Positions 33,885 through 42,833 are shown, counted from the first letter of the stretch. The stretch: DNA of 64,000 nucleotides from J038 sp036734085 (GCA_036734085.1 DAIMZF010000002.1:1-64000), one strand, 5' to 3'. Made by a program: numbers and translations. The notes: a model not told the origin generated them from the letters alone.

Positions 33885-36800
33885 CTAAAGCACATGCAGA
33901 TAGTATCCATAAATAAAGCGCATCAACTCTAGCGCACCTACGGGTGCTTGCTTGTTGGTATCCAGTTTTTTAGCCAGCCCGCCATCCCCAAAGGCTTTTG
34001 CATCGCTGGTCTCATCTAATAAGATGAGTAAATCTGCCAGGTATTGCCAGTCTCGCGCAATCTCGCGCAGGGTTTCGTCGACGCCCATCATGCCTGCGAA
34101 GCTCTGCATTTCCGTGATGATGACGCGGGCGTTCAGGTCGGGTCGCTTGTTGAGTGGGAGTGTTGTCACCAGTGGATGCAGGATAACGCGCAATTTGGCG
34201 AACCCGTTCATCACTTCCGCCATAGAAAAATCCTGGAAAGGGTAACGTGTCGCGGCGGGCTTAATCTGTAGGGTCAGGCGGCGGCCTTCTACCAACCCGC
34301 CACTCATCACACGCACAAAGTCAATCATGCTGGCCGGGTTCACCCTCCCGCTAACAACCTGTTTAGCGTGGGCGGCTTCGCCTGTTGTGCGCCCGGCGCG
34401 ATATTGACGTGCCAGGCGGATGATGCACCGGCCATCATATAAAATGTTTTCCAGGAACTTCTCGCGTTCCTTCGCCCGGACGCCGCCAGCACCAGGAAGC
34501 GTGCCCAAGCCCTCCTGCAAAGCGGACGCGCCGGGACGGTTGTTTTCATCCACATACATGCTGACGAGCTTGTGCAAAAATGCGATGACATCGTGCAACA
34601 TCTCGGCGTAATCGTCGAGGTCGTATTGCCCCATGATGCGATGCACAAGATACGTCACTTCTAATGGGCGCTGAATTCCTTTGCCGAATTGCTTAACAAA
34701 AAAGCCAATCGCTTTAAGTGCATTTTCGTCATTTTGCAAGCGTACAGCCGCTCGCAATACATCCAGGCCGACGGCTTGCGCTTCCGCGCTCCAACCACTT
34801 TTGCGGTAGACCTGTGCGGCTAGTTTGACGCCGCCGCCGCCTTTTTCGCGGATGGCCGCCGGGATGATGTTCATGACAGTACGCATACCGTCGATGTCGC
34901 GGCGCAGTGTGTAATGGTCTAGCAGGCTGAAGATGGTCTTGGCCGGGAGTAAATCCGCCAGATTGCGGTTGCGTTCCAGTTCTTCCACCGCCCGCCGGAC
35001 GATAGGCTCTACTTCTACTGCGCCGCGATGAGGTTGCACCGCGCTCACCATTGCGACGACATACGGCGCGGAGCGTACCCCTGCCGCGCCTAGTTCGTCC
35101 AACATTGCGCTAAGGCGGCTTAGTGGAACTTGCGTTTCCGTAAAGAGTTCGCGCACCATCAGCAGGTAGGCTTCTTCGCGCTCCCAGGGGAGTTGCTTTA
35201 GTTGGCGTAACATGCCCTTAGCCAATGTTTCGTAATCACCCAATGCCAGATAAATCTGCAAAAGATAGCGCGGGCCGGGTTGGGGCAATGTTTCCAGCGC
35301 GTTGGTTTCCACTGCGCGGGCGATAAGGCGTAATTGGGCGGTATATTCGCGCCCTTCGGAGGAATTCGCCACACCGTACAACGCCCGGAAGACGGACGCA
35401 TCCAGCAGATTGTAACGGCTGGTACGTTGTGCCACTTCACAAAAACGCACCAGAATATTTGCCTCCCAGCGTTCACCGTATTCGCGTGCGACACGGAGCA
35501 AGGTCTTCCCGGTGATGTCATCCGCGCCTTCTCCACTGATGAACACCCATGTTTTTGCCAGTTGTGGGTTTAACTTAGCGCGGAAGCGTTCCACGCTCAT
35601 TAATTCCTGGAAGTCCGTGTTGGGCAGGTAGCGCACGCCCAACAAAAACAGATGCTCCGCGATTTGTGCATCCTGATAGCTAAGCGGCAAGACGAGCTTA
35701 ATAACTTTGGGCGCTAAATCGTCTATTTGGAGTGTGATTCCGGCTTCGTGTAACTCTTTTAATATGCCAGCCGTTCCGGTGCTGTCGCCAGAGTAAATGA
35801 GCTTTTGTAGATGTGTCAGCGTTGCCCGGTGGGAGATATCCACCCACCGGAAGCCCTGCGGCCCAAGCGGGTTGTTCATCCACTTGATGAGCGTGCTATA
35901 AATAAAACGGCTGGATTCATCGTCCAGTACATTATTGAGTTCCGTCAGTACCGCTTTTTCCAGCTTGTCATTACCGCGTAGCAGAATAGCAACAGGCGCG
36001 GCAGGCGTTAAATCGCGCATGGCTAAGCCCAGACGGAGCAGGTGCAGGGCATATTTCACCTGTAAATCCGGCGATAACGTCGGGTCTTCCACCAGAATTT
36101 TAGCAACTTCTTCTTTATTGACGGGCTGATTGTTGTTGAGTGCGGAGTCAATCTTGATGCGTGTGGAAGCATAGCCTAACGACTGCGCGAGGTTATCGCC
36201 CTGGTTCAGTCGCCATCCGGCGATGGCCGCCATCGCAGTATTCCGTTGGATGACGAGTTCTGCATCCAGCCGCAATTGGCTAACAACAAAATGGCTGTAG
36301 TCATCCTGTGCATCGTGGCCGCCCAGTTTGGCAGACGGCCAATCGAAGGTCATGACGCCCGGCGGGGCGATGTTATCCCCCGTAAAGCGGATTTGCACGT
36401 CAAGTTCCAGCGCGGAAGGTGCATGTAAGGCAAAGGTCACGCCATAGCGGGCAGAACCGGGTAACAGGGCTAATAACCCTTGCAGGAAAGTCACCCGTTG
36501 CTCGATGCTCTCCGGCGCGTATTGCACATAAAGCGGGATGCCCTGCACAACGGCACTCAGCAGTTTTTCAATCGTGCCGACGTTGTTCCGCGTGTACGTC
36601 ATCAAATCCAGGATGTGATTCACCTGTGCATCATTGCTGAGGGTGGGCGGGTCAATCAGGTCGATTGTCTTGAGGACACCACCTTTTTCTGTAAAACTAG
36701 GGAAGCTCTCCTGCGTTAGAAAACGCTGGATATTATGCACATTACCCGCGAGCGCCCGCACAACTTCCGGCGGCAGGACGATGTAATGCGACAAGGTATC

Positions 36801-37043
36801 CCCAGCGATGCCCTGCAAAGTCTGTACCAGCATAAAGGGCAGTTCCCGCGTTTTACCACGCACAAGCGCCCACGCACTGCCTTTGGCTTGCGGGGCAGGG
36901 GGCAGGCGCACACGTTCAACGGCTTGCTTGGCGATTTCCGTCGTGATGCCTTTGGATACAGCCACGACGCCGACTTTCGCACCGGGCTGTCCTTCAATCA
37001 ATGTATGACCAAAATAAAAATGTTCTAAGCTAAATCTGGACAC
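33885..37043 (-). CDS. Uncharacterised 1052-residue protein, distantly GAP1-N-like
   Basis: A large soluble protein without signal peptide, membrane segment, P-loop or catalytic motif that I can identify. The N-terminal 250 residues begin SLEHFYFGHTLIEGQPG and go on VGVVAVSKGITTEIA and HYIVLPPEVVRAL. This order resembles the GTPase-associated protein N-terminal domains (GAP1-N) of counter-invader systems, but only distantly. The remainder (about 280-1052) is helix-rich and repeat-like, suited to a scaffold. The start is GTG (AGGTG upstream). The gene ends 76 bases before the multi-pass kinase start. Role unknown. Confidence 0.65.
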   Translation of the reverse strand: MSRFSLEHFYFGHTLIEGQPGAKVGVVAVSKGITTEIAKQAVERVRLPPAPQAKGSAWALVRGKTRELPFMLVQTLQGIAGDTLSHYIVLPPEVVRALAGNVHNIQRFLTQESFPSFTEKGGVLKTIDLIDPPTLSNDAQVNHILDLMTYTRNNVGTIEKLLSAVVQGIPLYVQYAPESIEQRVTFLQGLLALLPGSARYGVTFALHAPSALELDVQIRFTGDNIAPPGVMTFDWPSAKLGGHDAQDDYSHFVVSQLRLDAELVIQRNTAMAAIAGWRLNQGDNLAQSLGYASTRIKIDSALNNNQPVNKEEVAKILVEDPTLSPDLQVKYALHLLRLGLAMRDLTPAAPVAILLRGNDKLEKAVLTELNNVLDDESSRFIYSTLIKWMNNPLGPQGFRWVDISHRATLTHLQKLIYSGDSTGTAGILKELHEAGITLQIDDLAPKVIKLVLPLSYQDAQIAEHLFLLGVRYLPNTDFQELMSVERFRAKLNPQLAKTWVFISGEGADDITGKTLLRVAREYGERWEANILVRFCEVAQRTSRYNLLDASVFRALYGVANSSEGREYTAQLRLIARAVETNALETLPQPGPRYLLQIYLALGDYETLAKGMLRQLKQLPWEREEAYLLMVRELFTETQVPLSRLSAMLDELGAAGVRSAPYVVAMVSAVQPHRGAVEVEPIVRRAVEELERNRNLADLLPAKTIFSLLDHYTLRRDIDGMRTVMNIIPAAIREKGGGGVKLAAQVYRKSGWSAEAQAVGLDVLRAAVRLQNDENALKAIGFFVKQFGKGIQRPLEVTYLVHRIMGQYDLDDYAEMLHDVIAFLHKLVSMYVDENNRPGASALQEGLGTLPGAGGVRAKEREKFLENILYDGRCIIRLARQYRAGRTTGEAAHAKQVVSGRVNPASMIDFVRVMSGGLVEGRRLTLQIKPAATRYPFQDFSMAEVMNGFAKLRVILHPLVTTLPLNKRPDLNARVIITEMQSFAGMMGVDETLREIARDWQYLADLLILLDETSDAKAFGDGGLAKKLDTNKQAPVGALELMRFIYGYYLHVL

Positions 37044-37088
37044 GGCTCAACACCTTGCTTGTCCCCACCAATGATCGGAGTTTCTATC

Positions 37089-37109
37089 TCATTGATGTTT
37101 AATCAATGA
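37089..37109. promoter_or_regulatory. Inverted repeat, operator-like, upstream of the 1052-residue gene
   Basis: TCATTGAT (37089-37096) and ATCAATGA (37102-37109) form a perfect 8-bp inverted repeat with a five-base spacer. It lies 46 bases before the GTG start of the minus-strand gene and just downstream of a TATACT (-10-like, minus strand, 37122-37127). There is no T-tract on either strand. A repressor site or a 5'-leader hairpin are the options. Confidence 0.5.
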
Positions 37110-37184
37110 CCCCGTTGCATAAGTATAGCGGTTATATTGCGATTCTGCTCTAATTTCTCTTGATGCAATCTAAGAGTTTACCGC

Positions 37185-37214
37185 TTGCAAATTTGAATTG
37201 TAACAATGTATTAT
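37185..37214 (+). promoter_or_regulatory. Promoter of the DtxR-family gene with palindrome in the spacer
   Basis: TTGCAA (37185-37190) and TATTAT (37209-37214) are 18 bases apart, 39 bases before the ATG. The spacer holds an 11-base palindrome, ATTGTAACAAT (37197-37207). A palindrome between -35 and -10 is the usual place for an autorepressor site, so binding by the encoded regulator is plausible. Confidence 0.5.
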
Positions 37215-37252
37215 AAAGACGTGCATGATAAAAAATAAGGATAAAAGCAAGC

Positions 37253-37945
37253 ATGGCTGTTAGTCACGCGATGCAGGAATATCTTGCGGAAGCCTATCGC
37301 TTGGCGCATTATCAGGATAATAACCCGTATGTATCCACCTCTGCGCTGGCACGGGTGCTTAAGGTTTCTGCACCGGCAGTTACCCGTATGGTACAACGCC
37401 TGAAAGACGGCGGCTACCTGGAGCATGAGCCGTATCAAGGCATTCGGCTAACTCCGGCGGGGGAGCGCGAGGCTCTGTTGAGCATCCGCCGTCACCGTCT
37501 GGTGGAGCGTTTTCTGGTAGATGTGATGCTCTTCGGCTGGCACGAAGTCCACGAAGCCGCCGATGATTTAGGCGCTGTGGTGACTGACCGCCTTGTAGAG
37601 CGTATGGAAAAAATGGCCGGACACCCCAAGCGTTGCCCGCACGGAGAGCCGATTCCATCCGCAGAGGGCGTGATGCCCCGTGTGATAGACCACCCGCTAA
37701 CCGAAGCACAAGCCGGGCAGGACTATATCATCAGCCGGGCAAATTCTCATGATGAAGAAATGCTCAAATATCTGGATACGCTGGGGCTTAAGCCCGGCGC
37801 ACGGATTCACCTGATTGAACAAGCGCCGTTTGAAGGGCCGTTGAAGGTAAATGTTAGCGAGCAGACGCACTTCATCGGCTATGCTATGGCGTCGGTGGTG
37901 CGTGTTTGCCACGAAGATGAATTCGAGTTGGATTACACCGCTTAG
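37253..37945 (+). CDS. DtxR/MntR-family regulator with altered metal site
   Basis: A 230-residue repressor-type protein: N-terminal winged helix (about 1-70; STSALARVLKVSAPAVTRMVQRL), dimerisation domain (about 75-135), and C-terminal FeoA/SH3-like domain (about 155-230). Aligning to IdeR, His81, Glu85 and His100 match the ligands His79, Glu83 and His98. Asp104 replaces Cys102, and Glu105/His106 are Gly107 and Ala108. The primary metal site is therefore incomplete, and response to iron or manganese should not be assumed. It has its own promoter with a palindrome and an AAGGAT site. It converges with the DUF423 gene, stops overlapping by four bases. Confidence 0.85.
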   Translation: MAVSHAMQEYLAEAYRLAHYQDNNPYVSTSALARVLKVSAPAVTRMVQRLKDGGYLEHEPYQGIRLTPAGEREALLSIRRHRLVERFLVDVMLFGWHEVHEAADDLGAVVTDRLVERMEKMAGHPKRCPHGEPIPSAEGVMPRVIDHPLTEAQAGQDYIISRANSHDEEMLKYLDTLGLKPGARIHLIEQAPFEGPLKVNVSEQTHFIGYAMASVVRVCHEDEFELDYTA

Positions 37946-38325
37946 TCGCCGCGCTTCCAGCCTGCCAGCAGGATAAGCGCCCAACTGATGACTAACGCTG
38001 TACCGCCTAATGGCGCAACCGCGCCCATCCAGCCCACGTTAAAAACCGCTAAAATATACAGGCTACCGCAAAAAATAAGCGTGCCGATGAACATGGCATA
38101 GCCCGCCCAAGCCAGCCATTTTTCGGCGCTCCGCTCCGCTAGCACCCCCACCAACAGCAACCCCAACGCATGATACATCTGGTAACGTGACGCCGTGTTG
38201 AACGTGTCCACGCGCCCATTCGCCTCTAAAATTGCTTGCAGGCCGTGTGCGCCAAACGCGCCCATCGCTACACCAAACATCCCTAAAATTCCACCGGCGA
38301 TGATAAACTGTTTGCTCAGTTTCAT
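37942..38325 (-). CDS. DUF423 membrane protein
   Basis: A 127-residue small membrane protein of the DUF423 (YgdD) family, four hydrophobic helices. The family hallmark FGVAMGAFGAHGLQ is clear near residues 18-31, and the C-terminal helix has GTALVISWALILLAGW. Function is unknown for the family. I chose ATG 38325, with a GGAG site five bases upstream, over the ATG at 38355, which would add ten unconserved residues (MTVSANFGDS). It converges with the DtxR-type gene. Confidence 0.88.
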   Translation of the reverse strand: MKLSKQFIIAGGILGMFGVAMGAFGAHGLQAILEANGRVDTFNTASRYQMYHALGLLLVGVLAERSAEKWLAWAGYAMFIGTLIFCGSLYILAVFNVGWMGAVAPLGGTALVISWALILLAGWKRGD

Positions 38326-38391
38326 GCTGTCTCCAAAATTTGCTGATACTGTCACCCATCATAGCGTAAATGCTAGTTTCGTTAAACGCGC

Positions 38392-38397
38392 TATAAT
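38392..38397 (+). promoter_or_regulatory. Candidate -10 element for the phosphofructokinase gene
   Basis: A perfect TATAAT 43 bases before the ATG of the phosphofructokinase gene, between it and the divergent DUF423 gene. No convincing -35 hexamer is seen at 16-18 bases. Confidence 0.45.
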
Positions 38398-38440
38398 CAA
38401 GGCTCTGGGCTTGATGTTCGTTTAAGATGAGAGGCACATC

Positions 38441-39562
38441 ATGACAAAATACATTGGAATCCTCACGGCAGGTGGCGATACACCCGGCCTGAATGCCGCG
38501 ATACGGGGTGTCGGCAAGGCCGCGTTGAATACTTACAACATGCAAATCATCGGCTTTCGTGATGGCTTTAGGGGGTTGATGGAAAACCGGATTGTGCGCC
38601 TGGACAGCGAAGCACTGTCTGGAATTTTGACGATTGGCGGCACAATTTTAGGCACAAGCCGCGACAAGCCTAATAAAATGCCCATCGGCAACAAGCGTTT
38701 GGATATGACCGATGTCATGCTGGACGTATACCAGAAGCATCATCTGGATGCGTTGGTGTGTCTGGGTGGCGGCGGCACACAGAAGAACGCGCTGTTGCTG
38801 TCCAATAAAGGCATGAATATCATCACACTCCCCAAGACGATTGATAATGACGTGCGTATGACCGATATTACCTTTGGGTATGATACCGCGCTAACCATCG
38901 CTACCGAAGCCATAGACCGCCTGCACAGCACCGCACACAGTCATCACCGCATCATCGTGGTGGAAGTGATGGGGCATAACACTGGCTGGCTGACATTAGG
39001 GGCGGGGATTGCGGGCGGTGCGGATGTTATCCTCATCCCCGAAATGCCATACGACGCGGAAAAAGTGGCCGCCTCCATCACCGAGCGCAAACAGGGCGGC
39101 AAGCACTTCAGCATCGTGGCAATTTCCGAAGGGGCGATGTCTGTGGCGACCGCTAAGAAGTTGAATCATGTTATCGAAAAAATTAAAAACGCTAAAAATA
39201 AATCCGAGAAGAAGAAATATAAAGCCAAATTGGTAGAGATTGAAGCCGAACGCGCTAACAGCACACACACACTGACCCGCCAATTAGAAGCGTTAACAGG
39301 TCTGGAATCACGAGTGACTATTTTAGGTCACGTTCAGCGTGGCGGTGTGCCTTCTCCATCAGACCGATTGCTGGCGACGCGATTAGGGACAGCCTGTGCC
39401 CGTGCGATTGAAGATGGCAAGTTCGGTGTGATGATGGCCGTGCAAGGGAGCGATATTGTCCATGTGCCGCTTGAGGAAGTCGCGGGGAACCGTAAGAACG
39501 TTCCGCTAGACCATCCCTGGTTAGAAACAGCGCGGGATTTGGGCGTTAATTTAGGTGATTAA
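38441..39562 (+). CDS. pfkA: 6-phosphofructokinase
   Basis: Phosphorylates fructose 6-phosphate to fructose 1,6-bisphosphate in glycolysis. The 373 residues start MTKYIGILTAGGDTPGLNA with the nucleotide-binding GGDTPGLN motif, and the catalytic PKTIDND places Asp135 at the base position. At the ATP/pyrophosphate discriminating sites it has Gly112 (E. coli Gly104) and Lys132 (E. coli Gly124). That combination is seen in ATP-using actinobacterial-type enzymes, so ATP is favoured, but the neighbouring Asp103 equivalent is Gly111, which is unusual. GAGAGG precedes the ATG. Donor should be tested. Confidence 0.9.
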   Translation: MTKYIGILTAGGDTPGLNAAIRGVGKAALNTYNMQIIGFRDGFRGLMENRIVRLDSEALSGILTIGGTILGTSRDKPNKMPIGNKRLDMTDVMLDVYQKHHLDALVCLGGGGTQKNALLLSNKGMNIITLPKTIDNDVRMTDITFGYDTALTIATEAIDRLHSTAHSHHRIIVVEVMGHNTGWLTLGAGIAGGADVILIPEMPYDAEKVAASITERKQGGKHFSIVAISEGAMSVATAKKLNHVIEKIKNAKNKSEKKKYKAKLVEIEAERANSTHTLTRQLEALTGLESRVTILGHVQRGGVPSPSDRLLATRLGTACARAIEDGKFGVMMAVQGSDIVHVPLEEVAGNRKNVPLDHPWLETARDLGVNLGD

Positions 39563-39587
39563 TATAGAACTAAAGGGAAAGTAACCC

Positions 39588-40445
39588 ATGAGCAACGGGG
39601 AAAAGTACATCTTTATCACAGGTGCGGCTTCCGGCATCGGGTTAGCCAGTGCCCGTCATTTACATCAACTGGGGTTTTCCGTGATTGTGGGTGTTTATCC
39701 CGGTGAGGATGATAGCGGGCTGGATTCCATCACAGGAGAACGCCTGCATAAACTCAGCATCGACATCACCAAGACAGACATGATTGTATCCGCACGGCAA
39801 GCGATTGAACGCATCACTGGCGGCCATCTGTACGGATTATTCAACAATGCGGGGATGGCGATACCTGGCCCAATTGAATTTGTGCCGATTGAAGCTATTC
39901 GTCAACAACTTGATGTAAACCTCATCGGCCATGTGGAAGTTACCCAGCATCTATTGCCCTTCATCCGTGCCGCGCAAGGGCGGATTGTTAACACAACGTC
40001 CATATTAGGCCGTGTGACTACTGTCTTTTCCGCACCATATTGTATGTCAAAATATGCGCTGGAAGCCTTCACGGACGCACTCCGGCAGGAATTAGCGCCT
40101 TTTGGTGTGGCTGTCTCCGCAATAGAACCGGGCAACATCAAAACGGCCATATGGCGCAAGACAGGCGCGGCTACCGAAGAAATAGACGAAGAACTGCCGC
40201 CAGAAGCACGCCCACTATACGGCGATGTGATGCAAGCCTTTAAGAAGAATGTCGCTAAAATATCAGAAGAAGGCATCCCGCCGGAGCGTGTGGCGCAAGC
40301 TGTCGGCCATGCGTTCACGGCCAAGCGCCCTAAAACGCGCTATGTTGTCGGCAGTGATGCAAAACTCATCGCCTTTTTACGTCGCGTTTCCTCTGACCGT
40401 TTTATTGACGGCCTGCTGGAACGGCGTTACCCCACCAAAAGCTAA
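39588..40445 (+). CDS. Short-chain dehydrogenase/reductase
   Basis: A 285-residue NAD(P)-dependent oxidoreductase of the classical SDR fold. The cofactor loop is TGAASGIGLAS, the structural motif NNAGMAI, and the active site YCMSK with an upstream serine (TTSILGR). The proline-glycine turn EPGNIKT follows. Substrate is not deducible; the region after the active site resembles retinol/17-beta-hydroxysteroid-type SDRs. It follows the phosphofructokinase gene by 25 bases with AAAGGG before the ATG, and they may be co-transcribed. Confidence 0.85.
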   Translation: MSNGEKYIFITGAASGIGLASARHLHQLGFSVIVGVYPGEDDSGLDSITGERLHKLSIDITKTDMIVSARQAIERITGGHLYGLFNNAGMAIPGPIEFVPIEAIRQQLDVNLIGHVEVTQHLLPFIRAAQGRIVNTTSILGRVTTVFSAPYCMSKYALEAFTDALRQELAPFGVAVSAIEPGNIKTAIWRKTGAATEEIDEELPPEARPLYGDVMQAFKKNVAKISEEGIPPERVAQAVGHAFTAKRPKTRYVVGSDAKLIAFLRRVSSDRFIDGLLERRYPTKS

Positions 40446-40449
40446 TAAA

Positions 40450-40474
40450 AATCCCCCATGTCACGTGGGGGATT
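40450..40474 (-). terminator. Intrinsic terminator of the 104-residue protein gene
   Basis: AATCCCCCA (40450-40458) pairs with TGGGGGATT (40466-40474) over a seven-base loop. On the minus strand the stem ends in TTTTT, on the plus strand there is no T-tract. It therefore serves the minus-strand gene stopping at 40485 and lies five bases after the SDR stop. Confidence 0.8.
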
Positions 40475-40484
40475 AGGATGTTTG

Positions 40485-40799
40485 TTACTCTACTTCCACT
40501 TTGACCTTTGCCCGGCCAGTGGTAGAAGGTGGTGTGTCGTCGCTTTCGTCGTCTTCACCGTCCTTTTTGGCCTTGCGGAGTTCGTGCATGGCCGCATCGA
40601 CTAAAGCACGGAAGCCCTTTGTAAATTCTTTGCTGGCGTTGCTCCCGTGTTTACGGAAGCCTTCCGGCAGTAAGGCTTCCAGCGCGAGGCCGGTTTCCTC
40701 TAGTGCGCGGCGTTGATGATATAAAAATTCCTCAAACGGCGTGCGCGGTGATTCTTCTTCCGGCAGTTCGTTGGTGGGGTTTTCTTCATGCAGAGTCAT
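40485..40799 (-). CDS. Small charged protein of unknown function
   Basis: A 104-residue soluble protein. The first 25 residues are acidic and Pro/Glu-rich, the middle (about 25-80) is predicted helical with FLYHQRRALEETGLALEALL and HGSNASKEFTKGFRALVDAA, and the C-terminus is an acidic then basic tail. The mid-region looks like a helical bundle or coiled coil. I recognise no family. AAGGAAAA precedes the ATG, and a good terminator follows the stop, so the gene looks real. It is a single-gene unit. Confidence 0.7.
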   Translation of the reverse strand: MTLHEENPTNELPEEESPRTPFEEFLYHQRRALEETGLALEALLPEGFRKHGSNASKEFTKGFRALVDAAMHELRKAKKDGEDDESDDTPPSTTGRAKVKVEVE

Positions 40800-40902
40800 T
40801 CGGTTATTTTCCTTCTCTCAACTATACGTTGTACTTGTATCATACTTTACGTATATCACGTTGAGAAGTTGTAGCAAGACCAATTATGACCTGTCCATAT
40901 GG

Positions 40903-41922
40903 CTAGTATCCGCGTGTGCGCTCTAGTCGATTGAGCAAAGGCCGCTTTTCCACATACCGCCGCAGATTTTCCTCGAACACGGCGGCGGCGCGTTCGTTAT
41001 AGCGCGTGTTATTCCCGGCTACGTGCGGGCTAATGATGACATTCTCTAAATTCCACAACGGACTGGAAGATGGCAAAGGTTCTTTCTCGAAGACATCCAG
41101 CGCCGCCCCGCCGATTTTTTCCGCCGCCAGTGCGTTAATGAGCGCGGCTTCATCTATCACACTACCCCGCGCAATGTTGATGAGCAGGGCATTTTTTTTC
41201 ATCTGATTTAATATCCCTGCGTTGATGAGGTGATGGGTCTGCGGGGTGAGGGGCACAGTGACCACCAAAAAATCGCATTCCTGCACCATCGTCCCCAGCG
41301 CTTCCGGCGGATACAACCGCTCTGGAATGTCGCCTGTGGGGTCGCCTGTGCCCGGTTCGATAAAACCTTCATCATCCAGCGTGTTCAGCAGATTTCGCTT
41401 TGTGGCGAGTACCTTCATGCCGAATTGGTCAGCTAACCGCGCCAATTCCCGCCCGATACTCCCATAACCCACAATGCCTAGCGTTTGCTCACGTAAAGTT
41501 AATGGGCGAAAAGTCTGGTGGGGTTTATCCGGCCAGTGGACGCTTTGCTTGTTCCTGAACATCTGCGGTAGTTTATATTCCCATGCCAGCATCATACCCA
41601 TACAGTATTCCGCAATAGGTACGGCATGAATCCCGCTTGCGGAGGTAATCTCAACATCTTCAACCTGGCCGATGCGACTGTCAACCACATTATCCAACCC
41701 GGCATAATGCAATTGTATCCAGCGCAGATGCGGCGCTTGGACTGGCTCTGGAAAGTTAAACACCGTGTATAGCACTTCCACATCCTTGTAAGCGGAAGCC
41801 GGAACATCCGGGTAACGCCGCTCGATTTGTAATCTGTCGGAGACTGCCCGCAGGCGTTCAAGGAGTTCCTCGTTAAAATCCATGCACACCAACACGCGGA
41901 TTTTATCTTGTGTATCGCTCAT
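40903..41922 (-). CDS. D-2-hydroxyacid dehydrogenase
   Basis: An NAD(P)H-dependent oxidoreductase (339 residues) reducing 2-keto acids to D-2-hydroxyacids, of the SerA/phosphoglycerate-dehydrogenase superfamily. The dinucleotide motif is GYGSIGREL; the active-site arginine is in NIARGSVIDE, the glutamate in VFEKEPLP and the histidine in ISPHVAGNN. The substrate-binding N-lobe and a long insert (FIEPGTGDPTGDIPERL) suggest a group lacking ACT or other regulatory domains. Specific substrate unknown. It has a GAAGGGAAAG site and diverges from fabI. Confidence 0.85.
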   Translation of the reverse strand: MSDTQDKIRVLVCMDFNEELLERLRAVSDRLQIERRYPDVPASAYKDVEVLYTVFNFPEPVQAPHLRWIQLHYAGLDNVVDSRIGQVEDVEITSASGIHAVPIAEYCMGMMLAWEYKLPQMFRNKQSVHWPDKPHQTFRPLTLREQTLGIVGYGSIGRELARLADQFGMKVLATKRNLLNTLDDEGFIEPGTGDPTGDIPERLYPPEALGTMVQECDFLVVTVPLTPQTHHLINAGILNQMKKNALLINIARGSVIDEAALINALAAEKIGGAALDVFEKEPLPSSSPLWNLENVIISPHVAGNNTRYNERAAAVFEENLRRYVEKRPLLNRLERTRGY

Positions 41923-42038
41923 TGTTCTTTCCCTTCTTCGTGGTACGCCTGCTGATTATAACGTAGCTTGGGCGGGTGCGGTGTGTTAGAGTCTGTGCAA
42001 TTGGCCTTATTAACGAACCAGACGGAGGACTGTCCACA

Positions 42039-42833
42039 ATGGGGTTACTAGATGGCAAGGTCGCGCTGATTTTTGGTGTGGCGAACAAGAATTCAATCGC
42101 TTGGGGGATTGCACAGGCCTTCCATGCGGAAGGGGCGCAGATTGCACTCAGTTATGCGGGTGAAGTCCTGCAAAAGCGAGTCCTGCCGTTGGCGGCGGAA
42201 ATTGGCTGTGATTTTGTGGAAGAGTGTGATGTAACCGACGACGCGCAGATTGATGCACTGTTTGATAAAGTGCGCGAGCGTTACGGGCGGGTGGATGTTC
42301 TCGTCCATGCGATTGCTTATGCCGAGCGCGATGACTTAGGCGGGCGCTTCGTGGATGTATCCCGCAGTGGCTTTAAGCTCGCGTTGGACATCAGCGCCTA
42401 TAGCCTGATTGCGCTGGCAAAACGTACAGAGCCGTTGATGCCGGAAGGTGGTAGCATGATGACGTTGACGTACTATGCGGCGGAAAAGGTCATGCCAGCA
42501 TATAACGTAATGGCTGTTGCAAAAGCCGCCCTGGAATCAATTACGCGCTATCTGGCCTTCGACTTAGGCCCCCATAATATCCGTGTGAACGCCATCAGTG
42601 CCGGGCCTATTAAAACACTTTCTGCGGCGGGTGTGCCGGGCTTACGCACGTTCTTGAAATATGTGGAAAGTAGCTCACCACTGGGGCGCGGCGTCACACA
42701 AGAAGATGTTGCGAATACGGCGCTGTATTTAGCGTCCGGGTTGTCTTCTGCGGTGACAGGGGAGATTATTCATGTGGATTCCGGCTATAACATCCTGGGG
42801 CTGACCGCCCCGCGTGATGAACTGGACTTGTAA
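42039..42833 (+). CDS. fabI: Enoyl-ACP reductase FabI
   Basis: Reduces trans-2-enoyl-ACP in the last step of each fatty-acid elongation cycle. The protein begins MGLLDGKVALIFGVANKNSI, the classic FabI start, and the active site is Tyr155 and Lys162 (YNVMAVAK). I chose ATG 42039 with a GGAGG site ten bases upstream (42024-42028), over the ATG at 41976 whose 21 extra residues are unlike the family. 264 residues, normal length. A TATAAC at 41955-41960 is a possible -10. It converges on bioY, with an inverted repeat in between. Confidence 0.93.
   Translation: MGLLDGKVALIFGVANKNSIAWGIAQAFHAEGAQIALSYAGEVLQKRVLPLAAEIGCDFVEECDVTDDAQIDALFDKVRERYGRVDVLVHAIAYAERDDLGGRFVDVSRSGFKLALDISAYSLIALAKRTEPLMPEGGSMMTLTYYAAEKVMPAYNVMAVAKAALESITRYLAFDLGPHNIRVNAISAGPIKTLSAAGVPGLRTFLKYVESSSPLGRGVTQEDVANTALYLASGLSSAVTGEIIHVDSGYNILGLTAPRDELDL

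Noticed and set aside
37044..37252. A tRNA or small RNA gene in the longest intergenic stretch
   Set aside because: No cloverleaf or anticodon arm pattern; the region is explained by the inverted repeat and two promoters.
41976..42038. Upstream ATG start for fabI
   Set aside because: FabI starts with MGLLDGK, and the GGAGG site lies directly before that ATG.
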